Assembly (NCBI RefSeq): GCF_001043005.1
Contig: NZ_JYKZ01000019.1
Location: forward strand, 1 to 38,441
DNA from: Pseudomonas psychrophila
Lineage (GTDB): Bacteria; Pseudomonadota; Gammaproteobacteria; Pseudomonadales; Pseudomonadaceae
Length of the DNA: 38,441 bases
Direction: 5' to 3'
Shown: piece by piece, positions 22,385-31,511 of the stretch
Numbering within the stretch: position 1 is the stretch's first letter
Layout of the letters: every line of letters begins with the position of its first letter
Notes under the pieces: generated by a model
The model's input: only the letters and a program-made list of their open reading frames with translations
What the model was told of the DNA's origin: nothing
The model's database searches: none
Program-made: the position numbers and the translations under genes

Positions 22385-23773
22385 ATGCAAAAAGAAACTG
22401 AAATCAAACTCCGCGTCAGCCGCGAAACCCTCGCCGCCCTGCGCGAGCACCCCTTGCTGAAAAAGCGCAACAAAAGTGGCTGGGAAAGCCGTGAGTTGTT
22501 GAACCAGTACTTCGACACCCCTGAGCGCGATCTGGCCAAGGCCAAGGTTGCCCTGCGCCTGCGCCGTGACGGTGAAGACGTTATTCAGACCCTCAAGACC
22601 CGCGGCCAAAGCATTGCCGGTCTGTCCGAGCGTAACGAGTACGACTGGAACCTGCCCAAAGCCAAGCTCGACATCAAGAAGCTCGACGGCGAATGCTGGC
22701 CCGAAGAGTTGGCCGAGCTGGACAAAAAAACCCTGAAGCCAATCTTCACCACTGATTTCGTACGCGAACGCGCTGAAATCTCCTGGGGTCGCGGCAAGGC
22801 CAAAGTGGTCATCGAAGCCGCCCTGGATCTGGGTCACGTGATTGCCGGCAAGCAGAAAGAAGAGATCTGCGAACTGGAACTCGAACTGCGCGAAGGCGAG
22901 CCATCCGCCCTGCTGGAACTGGCTGCAGAACTGGCCGAGAAGCTGGCCCTGATGCCATGTGACATCAGCAAGGCCGAGCGTGGCTATCGCCTGTTCGACG
23001 CCAACAGCTACTCCGTCAACCTGCCAGCGCCAGAGCTGACCCCCGAGACGCCGCTGGACGATGCCTTTGCGGCACTGGCCTGGCACTTGCTGGGCAACAG
23101 CCAGCGTCTGGCCGAGCAGTATCGCTTCAATGGCCACTGGCGTTTGCTGCAGGATTGGGTTCAACAGTTGATTGACCTGCGCGCGCTGGTCAGCAGCCTC
23201 GGTCAAGCCGCTCCACGCCAATCCACCAGCACCTTGCGTGCAGCGCTGGACGCCCTGCTTGAAGACTGGCGCCCGCTGGTTCAGATCGGCCAGGACGACG
23301 AAGACGTTCGTAAAGCCGCACCTGAGCAGTTCCTTGAAGAGCTGGAAGACCCGCGCTGGGGTCAATTCTCCCTGAACACTTCGCGCTGGTTGATGGCGCG
23401 CAGCTGGACCGTTGATCGCGGCACCACCCGTGGCAATCGTCAGGGCGCTGCACAGCTGCACAGCTGGCTGCCGCGTTTGTTGTCGGATGAGGCGATTGCC
23501 TTGCGCTTGAACCGCTACCAGCAACAACCCGAAGACCTGGCCGAGCAACTGCCGCGCATCGAGCGCATTCAGGCGTGGTTGCGCCTGGCGCGTAACGTGC
23601 TGGAAATTCCGGAACTGGACCGTTTGTACGGAGAGATGAACAAGCTGCAGGAATTGGCCAACATGCCAATCACTGACGACGCAGAGCAAAACGACGAATT
23701 GCTCAACGCCCGCAAGCAGCAAGCCATCGCCGTGTACCAGAACCGCGCCTGGAAGACCCTGCTGCGCGCTTAA
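22385..23773 (+). CDS. CYTH-domain protein, probable inorganic triphosphatase
   Basis: 462 residues from ATG 22385. The start shows the CYTH signature ExExK at residues 4-8 (MQKETEIKLRV). The acidic and basic tunnel strands follow (VALRLRRDGEDVIQTLKTRG, KAKVVIEAALDLG, ICELELELREGEPSALL) up to about residue 200. The second half is helical and rich in Arg, Glu and Leu, like the CHAD-related half of E. coli YgiF. Such proteins hydrolyse inorganic triphosphate; adenylate cyclase activity occurs in some relatives. It is divergent from argE and convergent with blc, with a hairpin between the stops. Confidence 0.85.
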   Translation: MQKETEIKLRVSRETLAALREHPLLKKRNKSGWESRELLNQYFDTPERDLAKAKVALRLRRDGEDVIQTLKTRGQSIAGLSERNEYDWNLPKAKLDIKKLDGECWPEELAELDKKTLKPIFTTDFVRERAEISWGRGKAKVVIEAALDLGHVIAGKQKEEICELELELREGEPSALLELAAELAEKLALMPCDISKAERGYRLFDANSYSVNLPAPELTPETPLDDAFAALAWHLLGNSQRLAEQYRFNGHWRLLQDWVQQLIDLRALVSSLGQAAPRQSTSTLRAALDALLEDWRPLVQIGQDDEDVRKAAPEQFLEELEDPRWGQFSLNTSRWLMARSWTVDRGTTRGNRQGAAQLHSWLPRLLSDEAIALRLNRYQQQPEDLAEQLPRIERIQAWLRLARNVLEIPELDRLYGEMNKLQELANMPITDDAEQNDELLNARKQQAIAVYQNRAWKTLLRA

Positions 23774-23783
23774 ACGCCCAGCC

Positions 23784-23813
23784 AACGCCCCTTGGCGCCA
23801 GCTGAGGGGCGTT
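23784..23813. terminator. Terminator between CYTH gene and blc
   Basis: AACGCCCC (23784-23791) and GGGGCGTT (23806-23813) form a perfect 8-bp stem between two convergent genes. Only a short, imperfect T-run (CCTGTTT) follows on the plus strand. Confidence 0.6.
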
Positions 23814-23818
23814 CCTGT

Positions 23819-24388
23819 TTATTGAGTGTCTTTGGGCATATCTGCATCCGGCGTGCGCCAGATCAAGCGTGACGTGTCGTAGCCCTGCTGCTGAGCCTTG
23901 CTGAGCAATTCATCACGGGTTTGCTCATCAACCTGCGGCTTGCGCGACAACAACCACAAATAGCGTCGGTCGGGATTGCCCACCAGCGCCGTGCTGTAGT
24001 CATCCCCCAGGTACAACACCCAGTAGTCGCCCTTGGTCACACCCGGCAGCACGGTTGATACCCAGTTGTCGAACTCGACCCACAGCTTGTCGGTTTTACC
24101 CTCCACCTGCGGGGTCGCCGTGCCCTTCGCCTCCTCCCATTTGCCCTCTGCCGTGCGGCAGCGGTTCAACACCGCGACGTTACCGTCGGGCTTCAAACTG
24201 TAATGGGCTTCAGACTGCGCACAGTTGCGCTGGAAGAACATCGGCAATCGCGCCAATTCATACCAGGTGCCCTGATAGCGCTTGAGGTCGACACTTGTGA
24301 CAGTATTGGGCGCCAGAGAATCGCTGCTGGAACCCGTGCATCCGGCCAGCAACAGCGCGGCCCCCAAGCTAACTAAAAGACGTTTCAT
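23819..24388 (-). CDS. blc: Bacterial lipocalin (outer-membrane lipoprotein)
   Basis: 189 residues. A lipoprotein signal peptide ends in the lipobox LLAGC (MKRLLVSLGAALLLAGCTGS), so the mature protein begins at Cys17 and is probably outer-membrane anchored (Ser after Cys-Thr-Gly, no Asp at +2). The lipocalin fold is shown by YQGTWYELARLPMFFQRNC near residue 40 (the GxW motif), YSLKPDGNVAVLNRC, WVLYLGDDYSTALVGNPDRR and YLWLLSRKP. Bacterial lipocalins bind lipids such as lysophospholipids and are linked to membrane stress. The next gene upstream on the same strand is another small lipoprotein, 21 bases away, suggesting a two-gene unit. Confidence 0.92.
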   Translation of the reverse strand: MKRLLVSLGAALLLAGCTGSSSDSLAPNTVTSVDLKRYQGTWYELARLPMFFQRNCAQSEAHYSLKPDGNVAVLNRCRTAEGKWEEAKGTATPQVEGKTDKLWVEFDNWVSTVLPGVTKGDYWVLYLGDDYSTALVGNPDRRYLWLLSRKPQVDEQTRDELLSKAQQQGYDTSRLIWRTPDADMPKDTQ

Positions 24389-24409
24389 CGCGAACGCTCC
24401 CGATCAGTA

Positions 24410-24664
24410 TTACTTCAGACCCTGACCCGAAAAAATCAGCACTTTATCGCCCGCGTATTGCACGCTGATAAAGCTCTTCTGATCGCCCCAGGTGCAGCTC
24501 GACATCCCCAATGCGCCCGAACAATCGGTCGGGCTGCCCAGAAGCTGCTCAACTTCAGCCTTGGTCATGCCCGCCGACAGTTTTGAATAGTTTTCTTGAT
24601 TGATCTTGCTGCACGCCGTCAGCAATACGCAGAACGACAACATCGCCAAATAACGCAATTTCAT
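24410..24664 (-). CDS. Small lipoprotein, BamE/SmpA-like fold
   Basis: 84 residues from ATG 24662-24664 with AGGAG 6 bases upstream. The signal peptide ends in the lipobox LLTAC (residues 15-19). The mature part, YSKLSAGMTKAEVEQLLGSP followed by TDCSGALGMSSCTWGDQKSF, carries the 'G M s .. e V ... L G .P' pattern of the SmpA/OmlA and DUF3862 group. These are small periplasm-facing modules that mediate protein contacts. A specific function cannot be given. It lies 21 bases before blc and probably shares its message. Confidence 0.75.
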   Translation of the reverse strand: MKLRYLAMLSFCVLLTACSKINQENYSKLSAGMTKAEVEQLLGSPTDCSGALGMSSCTWGDQKSFISVQYAGDKVLIFSGQGLK

Positions 24665-24782
24665 GGAAAGCTCCTGCAGGGAAAGGTCGGCACAGATGCC
24701 TGATGCAAGCTTAGAAGAGAAAAGCACAGGGTGGTTCCCGCAGGGCGCAGGGATTTATTTGGCGGGGGGGGAGATGGTGTCC

Positions 24783-24920
24783 GTAACAGCTGCCGAAGGC
24801 TGCGTTCGGGGGCGCAGCCGCCGTAAATTCAGAAGTCCCGGTCTATCTGACGGGTCGCTACTTATGAATTTACGATTGCTTCGCAATCGAACGCAGCCTC
24901 GGTCCTTCGGCAGCTGCTAC
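24783..24920. repeat. Compound REPIN upstream of the lipoprotein genes
   Basis: The outer arms GTAACAGCTGCCGAAG... (24783-24808) and its complement (24888-24920) match, except for a 7-base insertion in the right arm. Inside lies a second perfect inversion, CGTAAATTCA (24822-24831) with TGAATTTACG (24865-24874), and a GATTGC/GCAATC hairpin (24874-24888). It sits between fbp's stop and the start of the lipoprotein gene. No gene is visible in the 269-base gap. Confidence 0.75.
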
Positions 24921-24933
24921 AGGCGCGGCATGC

Positions 24934-25944
24934 TTAGGCTTTGTGGTAATCGGTAATGCGCGCGACTTCTTCTTTCGAGCCCAGGTACACGGCTACACGC
25001 TGGTGCAAGCCTTCAGGCTGGATGTCGAGAATGCGCTGATGGCCGTCAGTGGACGCACCGCCCGCCTGCTCCACGAGGAACGACATCGGGTTGGCTTCGT
25101 ACATCAGACGCAGCTTGCCAGGCTTGGACGGCTCACGGCTGTCGCGCGGGTACATGAACAGACCACCGCGGGTCAGAATGCGATGCACGTCCGCAACCAT
25201 CGCGGCGACCCAACGCATGTTGAAGTTCTTGTTCAGCGGACCTTCTTCACCGGCCAGCAATTCGTCTACATAGCGTTGGACCGGAGCTTCCCAGTGACGC
25301 TGGTTAGACATGTTGATGGCAAATTCCTGGGTGGTTTCAGGAATGGTGATGTCTTCGTGGGTCAGAACGAAGCTGCCCATTTCACGGTCCAGGGTGAAGC
25401 CTTTAACGCCGTCGCCCAAGGTCAATACCAGCATGGTCTGAGGACCGTAGATGGCATAACCGGCAGCTACCTGCTGTGTGCCTGGCTGCAGGAAGGCCTT
25501 TTCATTCAAAGGCTCGTTCTGAGTCAGGTATTCGTTCGGGCAACGCAACACGGAAAAAATAGTGCCGACCGGAGCATTGATATCAATGTTCGACGAACCG
25601 TCCAGTGGGTCGAATACCAGCAGGTAGGCGCCTTTCGGATACTTGCCCGGGATCTGGTAGGCGTTGTCCATTTCTTCAGACGCCATGCCGGCCAGGTGAC
25701 CGCCCCATTCGTTGGCTTCGAGCAGGATCTCGTTGGAGATCACATCGAGCTTCTTCTGCACTTCACCTTGTACGTTTTCGGTGCCCATGCTGCCCAGAAC
25801 ACCACCCAGGGCGCCTTTGGACACGGCGTGGCTGATCTCTTTGCAAGCACGCGCCACCACTTCGATGAGGAAACGCAAATCAGCAGGCGTGTTGTTGCTG
25901 CGGGTCTGCTCGATCAAATAGCGACTCAGGGTAACGCGGGACAT
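24934..25944 (-). CDS. fbp: Fructose-1,6-bisphosphatase class I
   Basis: 336 residues, standard length. YLLVFDPLDGSSNIDINAPV is the metal-binding signature of class I enzymes, and RWVAAMVADVHRILTRGGLF with LRLMYEANPMSFLVEQAGG forms the substrate-binding end. The N-terminal MSRVTLSRYLIEQTRSNNTP is typical. It removes the 1-phosphate from fructose 1,6-bisphosphate, the committed gluconeogenic step. Start ATG 25942-25944. A REPIN separates it from glgP upstream on the same strand, so joint transcription is uncertain. Confidence 0.96.
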   Translation of the reverse strand: MSRVTLSRYLIEQTRSNNTPADLRFLIEVVARACKEISHAVSKGALGGVLGSMGTENVQGEVQKKLDVISNEILLEANEWGGHLAGMASEEMDNAYQIPGKYPKGAYLLVFDPLDGSSNIDINAPVGTIFSVLRCPNEYLTQNEPLNEKAFLQPGTQQVAAGYAIYGPQTMLVLTLGDGVKGFTLDREMGSFVLTHEDITIPETTQEFAINMSNQRHWEAPVQRYVDELLAGEEGPLNKNFNMRWVAAMVADVHRILTRGGLFMYPRDSREPSKPGKLRLMYEANPMSFLVEQAGGASTDGHQRILDIQPEGLHQRVAVYLGSKEEVARITDYHKA

Positions 25945-26106
25945 GTAAGGCTCCGAACAATGGGGAGGGGGCGAAAAACCCGCGCAGTTTAACGCGTGTT
26001 GCCGTGCAAATCTTCTAATCAGACTCAGAACCGACAGAGCGAGTTCTGCTGAACCCTTAAATCAGGCGAAAACGGGTAGAGACTTTGTTCCCGGTCAAGG
26101 CCCCTT

Positions 26107-26157
26107 GTGGGAGCGAGCCTGCTCGCGAATGCTCTTCGCGAGCAGGCTCGCTCCCAC
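26107..26157. repeat. REPIN between glgP and fbp
   Basis: Perfect 22-base inverted arms (26107-26128 and 26136-26157) of the GTGGGAGCGAGCCTGCTCGC type, with a 7-base loop. It starts 18 bases after the glgP stop. Confidence 0.9.
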
Positions 26158-26175
26158 GGCTAGAGTGGCTGTGTC

Positions 26176-28623
26176 CTACAGCGCTTTCCAGATATCGGTA
26201 GCGTACTCGCGAATGGTCCTGTCCGACGAGAACCAGCCCATGCGCGCCGTGTTCAGCACAGCTTTACGCCACCACTCGTCCTTGTCCTGCCACAAATGCT
26301 CCACGCGCATCTGCGCATCCCAATACGCATCAAAATCCGCGCACACCAGAAACCGGTCGTATTCGATCAGTGAATCCACCAGCCCGGTGTAACGCGCCGG
26401 ATCATCGTGTGAAAAGACCCCGCCGCGAATCGCCTGCAATACATCATTGAGCCGATGCGATGCCGCCACATCCGGTGCCGCATGGAACTCGCCATTGTGC
26501 TTGCGCGCTTCAACCTGCTGCGCACTGAGCCCGAAAATGAACATGTTGTCGGCACCGACCCTCTCGCACATCTCAACGTTGGCTCCATCCATCGTGCCGA
26601 TAGTCAGTGCACCGTTGAGGCCGAACTTCATGTTGCTGGTGCCCGATGCTTCGTAGCCTGCGGTGGATATCTGCTCGGACAAATCCGCCGCCGGGATGAT
26701 GCTTTCGGCCAGACTCACGTTGTAGTTGGGGATAAACACCACTTTGAGCAAACCGCGCACCGTGGGGTCGTTATTCACAGTACGGGCGATGTCGTTGGCC
26801 AGTTTGATGATGAGTTTGGCCTGCTCATAACTGGCCGCCGACTTACCGGCAAAAATTTTCACCCGTGGCACCCAGTAATTTCCGGGCTCGGCACGAATGG
26901 CCTGATACAGCGCGACGGTGTGCATCAAGTTGAGCAATTGGCGCTTGTACTCATGAATTCGTTTGACCTGCACATCGAACATCGCTTCAGGGTTAACCAC
27001 GATACCCAAGCGCTCGTAAATCAGCGCCGCCAGAGTGCATTTGCTTTGCAGACGCTGCTCTGCAAAGCGCTTGCGAAAATCGGCGCGCTCGGCAAAAGGC
27101 TCCAGCTTGATCAGTTTGTGCTCGGTCTCATCAAGAACATCGACCCCCAGCGCGTCAACCAGCATCGAGGTCAGGGGCGGGTTGGCCTGGAACAGCCAGC
27201 GGCGGAAAGTGACGCCGTTGGTTTTGTTGTTGATCCGCTCAGGGTAGAGCTTGTGCAACTCGGCAAACACCGTGCTGCGCATCAACTGGGTGTGCAGCCC
27301 GGAAACCCCGTTCACGCTGTGGGAGCCCAAAAATGCCAGGTTGCCCATGCGCACTCGTCGACCATGGTCCTCTTCAATCAGCGAAACCGCACGCAGCACG
27401 TCAAAATCGTGAATACCCTTGGCTCGCAACGCATCGATATGGTGCGCGTTGATCAGATAAATAATCTGCATGTGCCGCGGCAACATGCGCTCCATCAAGC
27501 CGACGGGCCAGGTTTCGAGTGCTTCGGGCAGCAGCGTGTGGTTGGTGTACGACAGGGTATCGACGGTGACTTGCCAAGCGGCATGCCATTCAATGCCGTG
27601 CTCGTCGACCAGAATGCGCATCAACTCGGCAACGGCAATCGAGGGGTGGGTGTCATTGAGCTGGATCGATACATGCTCGGCCAGGTTCAACAGCGTGTCA
27701 TGCACATGCAAATGGCGCCGCAGCAAGTCTTGCAGCGAGGCCGAAACAAAGAAGAACTCCTGACGCAGGCGCAACTCTTGCCCCGCTTCGTTGCTGTCGG
27801 CCGGGTACAGCACGCGGGAGATGCTTTCAGCCCGCACGACTTCGGCCACTGCGCCCAAGTGGTCCCCCGCGTTGAAACGGCTCAGGTTCAAGTCGTGCAG
27901 CGCCCTCGCCCGCCACAGGCGCAAGGTGTTGACACTGGCTCCGCGCCACCCCACTACGGGCGTGTCATAGGCAATTGCGCGCACGGTCTCGCCTGGCCAC
28001 CAGATTTGTCGAAGCTGGCCCTGTTCATCCTGTTTGGTTTCAACCGAACCGCCAAAGCCGACCGAGTACAACACTTCAGCGCGCTCGAACTCCCAGGGGT
28101 TGCCGAAGTCCAGCCAGTTCTCGGTCTGCTCCTGTTGCCAGCCGTCAACAATGCTCTGGCGAAACAACCCGTGTTCATAGCGGATGCCGTAGCCGTGAGC
28201 CGCAATGCCCAGAGTTGACATGCTTTCCATAAAGCAGGCGGCCAATCGTCCCAGACCACCGTTACCCAGCGCCGCATCCGGCTCCAGCAGGCGGATGCGC
28301 TCCAGATCGACCCCAAGGTCGGTCAGTGCTTCGCGGGCCACCTCCAGCAGTCCCAGATTGCTCAGGCTGTCATACAGCAAGCGACCGATCAGAAATTCCA
28401 GGGACAGGTAATACACCCGCTTCTGGTCCTTGCGATAAATCTGGCGCGTGTGGTCCATCCAGTGCTCGACCATATGGTCGCGGGCGGCCAGAGCAATAGC
28501 TTCAAACCAGTCATGGTCAAACGCGTGTTCCGGGTCCTTACCCACCGCGTAAGTCAGTTTGGCTACTACAGCGGCACGGAAAGCCGCCACCTGTGCGTCA
28601 CGAACAAGCGGTTCCTGGGGCAT
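26176..28623 (-). CDS. glgP: Glycogen/maltodextrin phosphorylase
   Basis: 815 residues, full length for bacterial phosphorylases. It releases glucose 1-phosphate from alpha-1,4-glucan using phosphate. The pyridoxal-phosphate lysine is in YEASGTSNMKFGLNGALTIG followed by TMDGANVEM, the family signature. Other clear blocks are RVYYLSLEFLIGRLL, LGNGGLGRLAACFMESM, GYGIRYEHGLFRQ and NTNGVTFRRWL-like KTNGVTFRRWLF. Start ATG 28621-28623 with GAGGT 7 to 8 bases upstream. It is not in a glycogen operon here; neighbours are fbp downstream and a divergent YkgJ gene. Confidence 0.95.
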   Translation of the reverse strand: MPQEPLVRDAQVAAFRAAVVAKLTYAVGKDPEHAFDHDWFEAIALAARDHMVEHWMDHTRQIYRKDQKRVYYLSLEFLIGRLLYDSLSNLGLLEVAREALTDLGVDLERIRLLEPDAALGNGGLGRLAACFMESMSTLGIAAHGYGIRYEHGLFRQSIVDGWQQEQTENWLDFGNPWEFERAEVLYSVGFGGSVETKQDEQGQLRQIWWPGETVRAIAYDTPVVGWRGASVNTLRLWRARALHDLNLSRFNAGDHLGAVAEVVRAESISRVLYPADSNEAGQELRLRQEFFFVSASLQDLLRRHLHVHDTLLNLAEHVSIQLNDTHPSIAVAELMRILVDEHGIEWHAAWQVTVDTLSYTNHTLLPEALETWPVGLMERMLPRHMQIIYLINAHHIDALRAKGIHDFDVLRAVSLIEEDHGRRVRMGNLAFLGSHSVNGVSGLHTQLMRSTVFAELHKLYPERINNKTNGVTFRRWLFQANPPLTSMLVDALGVDVLDETEHKLIKLEPFAERADFRKRFAEQRLQSKCTLAALIYERLGIVVNPEAMFDVQVKRIHEYKRQLLNLMHTVALYQAIRAEPGNYWVPRVKIFAGKSAASYEQAKLIIKLANDIARTVNNDPTVRGLLKVVFIPNYNVSLAESIIPAADLSEQISTAGYEASGTSNMKFGLNGALTIGTMDGANVEMCERVGADNMFIFGLSAQQVEARKHNGEFHAAPDVAASHRLNDVLQAIRGGVFSHDDPARYTGLVDSLIEYDRFLVCADFDAYWDAQMRVEHLWQDKDEWWRKAVLNTARMGWFSSDRTIREYATDIWKAL

Positions 28624-28829
28624 CGATACAACCTCAATCGAGATGGGGCGATTTGAAGAACGAATGGTGTCAGCCTAGACGCTTCGACAGAAACAAAGTG
28701 CTTTGGTTGGGGCTTTTTTGGAGGATTAACTGAAAATAACTGACGAAATGTGCGCCGCCCCAAAACGAGGCAGATACACCGTTGAATGCTTTAAAACATG
28801 GCCCTGATCGAAAAACCGGCAAATGGTTG

Positions 28830-28857
28830 TTCACACATTCATCAACACCGGTATGAT
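28830..28857 (+). promoter_or_regulatory. Sigma-70 promoter of the YkgJ gene
   Basis: TTCACA (28830-28835), 16 bases, TATGAT (28852-28857): each hexamer has 5 of 6 consensus bases. The predicted start near 28864 lies upstream of ATG 28892 but downstream of other in-frame starts (28823, 28853), which supports the shorter protein. Confidence 0.6.
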
Positions 28858-28891
28858 CGCGCGCCCTGATGCACGCTGGAATACAAGCCTG

Positions 28892-29326
28892 ATGAAGTCC
28901 AACCTGATCGCCGCCGCGGAAATCGACCGTCTCGATACCTGGGCCAAATACTCCGCGCCCATGTGCGGCTCCTGCATTTCCAGCTGCTGCACGTTGCCGG
29001 TCGAGGTCAAGATCAAAGACCTGATCCGCATCGGCATCGTCGATGAGTTCGAGATGGGTGATCCACCGAAAAACATCGCCAAGCGCCTGCAAAAAGAAGG
29101 GATCGTGGAGCGCTTCAACCAGAAATCCGGGATTTTCACGTTGCAGCGCATGAGCAACAACGACTGCCTGTACCTGGATCGCAAGTCGCGCATGTGCACC
29201 ATCTACGAGATACGCCCGGATACCTGCCGCAACCACCCGCGAGTGGGCCCACGTCCTGGTTATTGCGCCTACGTGCCCAAAGCCGTCGAGCGTAAAAACA
29301 GCAGCGAGAAGTTGATGGTGTTCTAA
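28892..29326 (+). CDS. YkgJ-family cysteine cluster protein
   Basis: 144 residues from ATG 28892 (MKSNLIAAAEIDRLDTWAKY). This start is preferred because the best promoter lies just before it and the family similarity begins here. The cysteine pattern CGSCISSCC, then CLYLDRKSRMCTIYEIRPDT followed by C, matches the UPF0153/YkgJ zinc or iron-sulfur type cluster domain. Its function is unknown. The C-terminus is basic (KAVERKNSSEK). The gene is divergent from glgP and ends 41 bases before a REPIN that separates it from the convergent typA terminator. The ribosome site is weak. Confidence 0.85.
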   Translation: MKSNLIAAAEIDRLDTWAKYSAPMCGSCISSCCTLPVEVKIKDLIRIGIVDEFEMGDPPKNIAKRLQKEGIVERFNQKSGIFTLQRMSNNDCLYLDRKSRMCTIYEIRPDTCRNHPRVGPRPGYCAYVPKAVERKNSSEKLMVF

Positions 29327-29367
29327 GACACCACCTTTAAATACTCTGTTGTAGATCAAGCCCTATT

Positions 29368-29418
29368 GCGGGAGCGAGCCTGCTCGCGAACGACCTTCGC
29401 GAGCAGGCTCGCTCCCAC
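29368..29418. repeat. REPIN between the YkgJ gene and typA
   Basis: Inverted 22-base arms (29368-29389 and 29397-29418) of the same REP type with a 7-base loop. One arm has GCGGG instead of GTGGG, the only mismatch. Confidence 0.9.
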
Positions 29419-29493
29419 AGTTGCCGTTTTCCTGTAGATACTCTGTTGCCGATTAAGCTTTCGACAGGTGTTTTTCATCGAAAACCCGGACAT

Positions 29494-29532
29494 AAAAAAA
29501 CGCCCCCGGCCGCAAGGCCGGGGGCGTTTTTT
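29494..29532 (-). terminator. Strong bidirectional terminator of typA
   Basis: CGCCCCCGGCC and GGCCGGGGGCG form a perfect 11-bp stem with a GCAA loop. It is flanked by A7 on the left and T6 on the right, giving a U-run in both directions. It lies 19 bases after the typA stop. Confidence 0.95.
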
Positions 29533-29550
29533 ATTCAGCAGCTAAATCAA

Positions 29551-31371
29551 TTACTTGCTGCTTTTTTTGCTAGCGCGGGTACGCTCGCTTTCGCCCAGGA
29601 TCTTCTTACGAAGACGGATGGACTTAGGCGTTACTTCGCACAGTTCATCTTCTTGTACGAATTCCAGAGCTTGCTCCAGAGTGAAGCGGATAGGCGGAAC
29701 CAGAGCGATGGTTTCGTCTTTACCCGAAGCACGCATGTTGTCGAGCTTCTTGCCTTTGGTTGGGTTAACGCCCAGGTCGTTGTCGCGGCTGTTGATGCCG
29801 ACGATTTGACCTTCGTACACGTCTTCACCGTGACCCAGGAACAGTTTGCCGCGAGCTTGCAGGGTTTCCAGCGAGTAAGTCAGAGCCTTACCGGTAGCAA
29901 CCGAAACCAGAACGCCGTTCTGACGGCCGGACATGTCGCCCGACTTCATCACGTCGTAACGGTCGAAGATCGAGGTCAGGATGCCAGCGCCCGAAGTCAG
30001 CGTCAGGAACTCGTTACGGAAACCGATCAGGCCACGTGCAGGGATGTTGTATTCAAGACGAACACGGCCCTTGCCATCCGGAACCATGTTGGTCAGATCG
30101 CCTTTACGGATACCGATCTGTTCCATGATTGCGCCCTGCGATTCTTCTGGCAGGTCGATGGTTACGTTTTCGTAGGGTTCGTGCTTAACGCCGTCAACCA
30201 TGCGGATGATTACTTCCGGACGACCAACACCCATTTCGAAGCCTTCGCGACGCATGGTTTCGATCAGTACCGACAAGTGCAGCTCACCACGGCCAGACAC
30301 TTTGAACTTGTCAGCGGTGTCGCCTTCTTCAACGCGCAGAGCAACGTTGTACAGCAGCTCTTTGTCCAGACGCTCTTTGATGTTACGGCTGGTTACGAAC
30401 TTGCCTTCACGGCCGCAGAACGGCGAGTCGTTAACCTGGAAGGTCATCGAAACGGTAGGTTCGTCAACAGTCAGAGGCTTCATCGCTTCAACATTCAGTG
30501 GGTCGCACAGAGTGTCGGAGATGAACAGCTGGTCGAAACCACTGATGCAGACGATGTCGCCGGCAGCTGCTTCTTCAACGTCGATACGGTGCAGACCGTG
30601 GTGACCCATCAGCTTCAGGATACGACCGTTACGGCGCTTGCCGTCAGCATCGATAGCCACAACCTGAGTGTTCGGCTTAACGCGACCACGAGCGATACGG
30701 CCAACGCCGATAATGCCCAGGAAGCTGTTGTAGTCCAGTGCCGAGATTTGCATCTGGAAAGGACCGTCACGGTCAACTTTTGGAGCAGGAACGTGGTCAA
30801 CAATCGCCTGGTACAGCGGGGTCATGTCTTCAGCCATGTCGGTGTGGTCAAGACCAGCAATACCGTTCAGGGCAGAGGCGTAAACCACTTTAAAGTCCAG
30901 CTGCTCTTCGGTAGCACCCAGGTTGTCGAACAGGTCGAAGATCTGATCCAGAACCCAGTCCGGACGTGCGCCTGGACGGTCAACTTTGTTGATAACCACG
31001 ATTGGACGCAGGCCGGCTTCGAAAGCCTTCTTGGTCACAAAGCGGGTTTGCGGCATAGGGCCGTCTTGAGCGTCAACCAGCAGCAGAACGGAGTCAACCA
31101 TCGACATTACGCGTTCTACTTCACCACCGAAGTCGGCGTGGCCCGGGGTATCCACGATGTTGATGTGGTAGCCGTTCCAGTTGATGGCAGTGTTTTTTGC
31201 CAGAATGGTAATACCGCGCTCTTTCTCCTGGTCGTTGGAGTCCATCACGCGTTCGTCGTTAAGCTCGCCGCGCTCCAGAGTGCCGGATTGACGCAAGAGT
31301 TTGTCTACCAGGGTAGTTTTACCGTGGTCAACGTGAGCAATGATGGCGATGTTACGTAGATTTTCGATCAC
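29551..31371 (-). CDS. typA: Ribosome-associated GTPase TypA/BipA
   Basis: 606 residues from a GTG start at 31369-31371. GTPase motifs are G1 AHVDHGKTTLVDKLL, G3 DTPGHADFGGEVERV and G4 NKVD, followed by EF-G-like domains II, III and V, and the BipA-specific C-terminal domain (NIPARGLIGFRNEFLTLTSG, PTKGKKLDNMRASGKDE). It acts on ribosomes during stress and cold and in 50S assembly. The end is lysine- and serine-rich (ERTRASKKSSK). A strong terminator follows; upstream is thiI on the same strand with a 140-base gap. Confidence 0.97.
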   Translation of the reverse strand: MIENLRNIAIIAHVDHGKTTLVDKLLRQSGTLERGELNDERVMDSNDQEKERGITILAKNTAINWNGYHINIVDTPGHADFGGEVERVMSMVDSVLLLVDAQDGPMPQTRFVTKKAFEAGLRPIVVINKVDRPGARPDWVLDQIFDLFDNLGATEEQLDFKVVYASALNGIAGLDHTDMAEDMTPLYQAIVDHVPAPKVDRDGPFQMQISALDYNSFLGIIGVGRIARGRVKPNTQVVAIDADGKRRNGRILKLMGHHGLHRIDVEEAAAGDIVCISGFDQLFISDTLCDPLNVEAMKPLTVDEPTVSMTFQVNDSPFCGREGKFVTSRNIKERLDKELLYNVALRVEEGDTADKFKVSGRGELHLSVLIETMRREGFEMGVGRPEVIIRMVDGVKHEPYENVTIDLPEESQGAIMEQIGIRKGDLTNMVPDGKGRVRLEYNIPARGLIGFRNEFLTLTSGAGILTSIFDRYDVMKSGDMSGRQNGVLVSVATGKALTYSLETLQARGKLFLGHGEDVYEGQIVGINSRDNDLGVNPTKGKKLDNMRASGKDETIALVPPIRFTLEQALEFVQEDELCEVTPKSIRLRKKILGESERTRASKKSSK

Positions 31372-31511
31372 TTGTGTATCTCGATCAGAGGATTCGGTGT
31401 GCTGACTGAGTCCAGGCAGCGATTAACAGTAGAGTCCGTGCAAGCCGTTACAGCTTGACGGCGGCGTCGGGGGGCCGGTGACGCAGGCCACAGGCATACA
31501 GCCCCGGGCTC

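Noticed and set aside
22229..23785. The argE reading frame stays open upstream for another 519 codons on the minus strand, which could suggest an 899-residue fusion.
   Set aside because: The extra part is exactly antisense to the CYTH gene, has no recognisable domain, and the argE start at 22228 has a ribosome site and gives the family's normal length.
29446..31359. A 637-codon plus-strand frame antisense to typA.
   Set aside because: typA is unmistakable on the other strand. The long antisense frame follows from codon bias; its translation has no family features.
31372..31511. The gap between thiI and typA was inspected for a promoter or RNA.
   Set aside because: No pair of hexamers or hairpin stood out enough to report.
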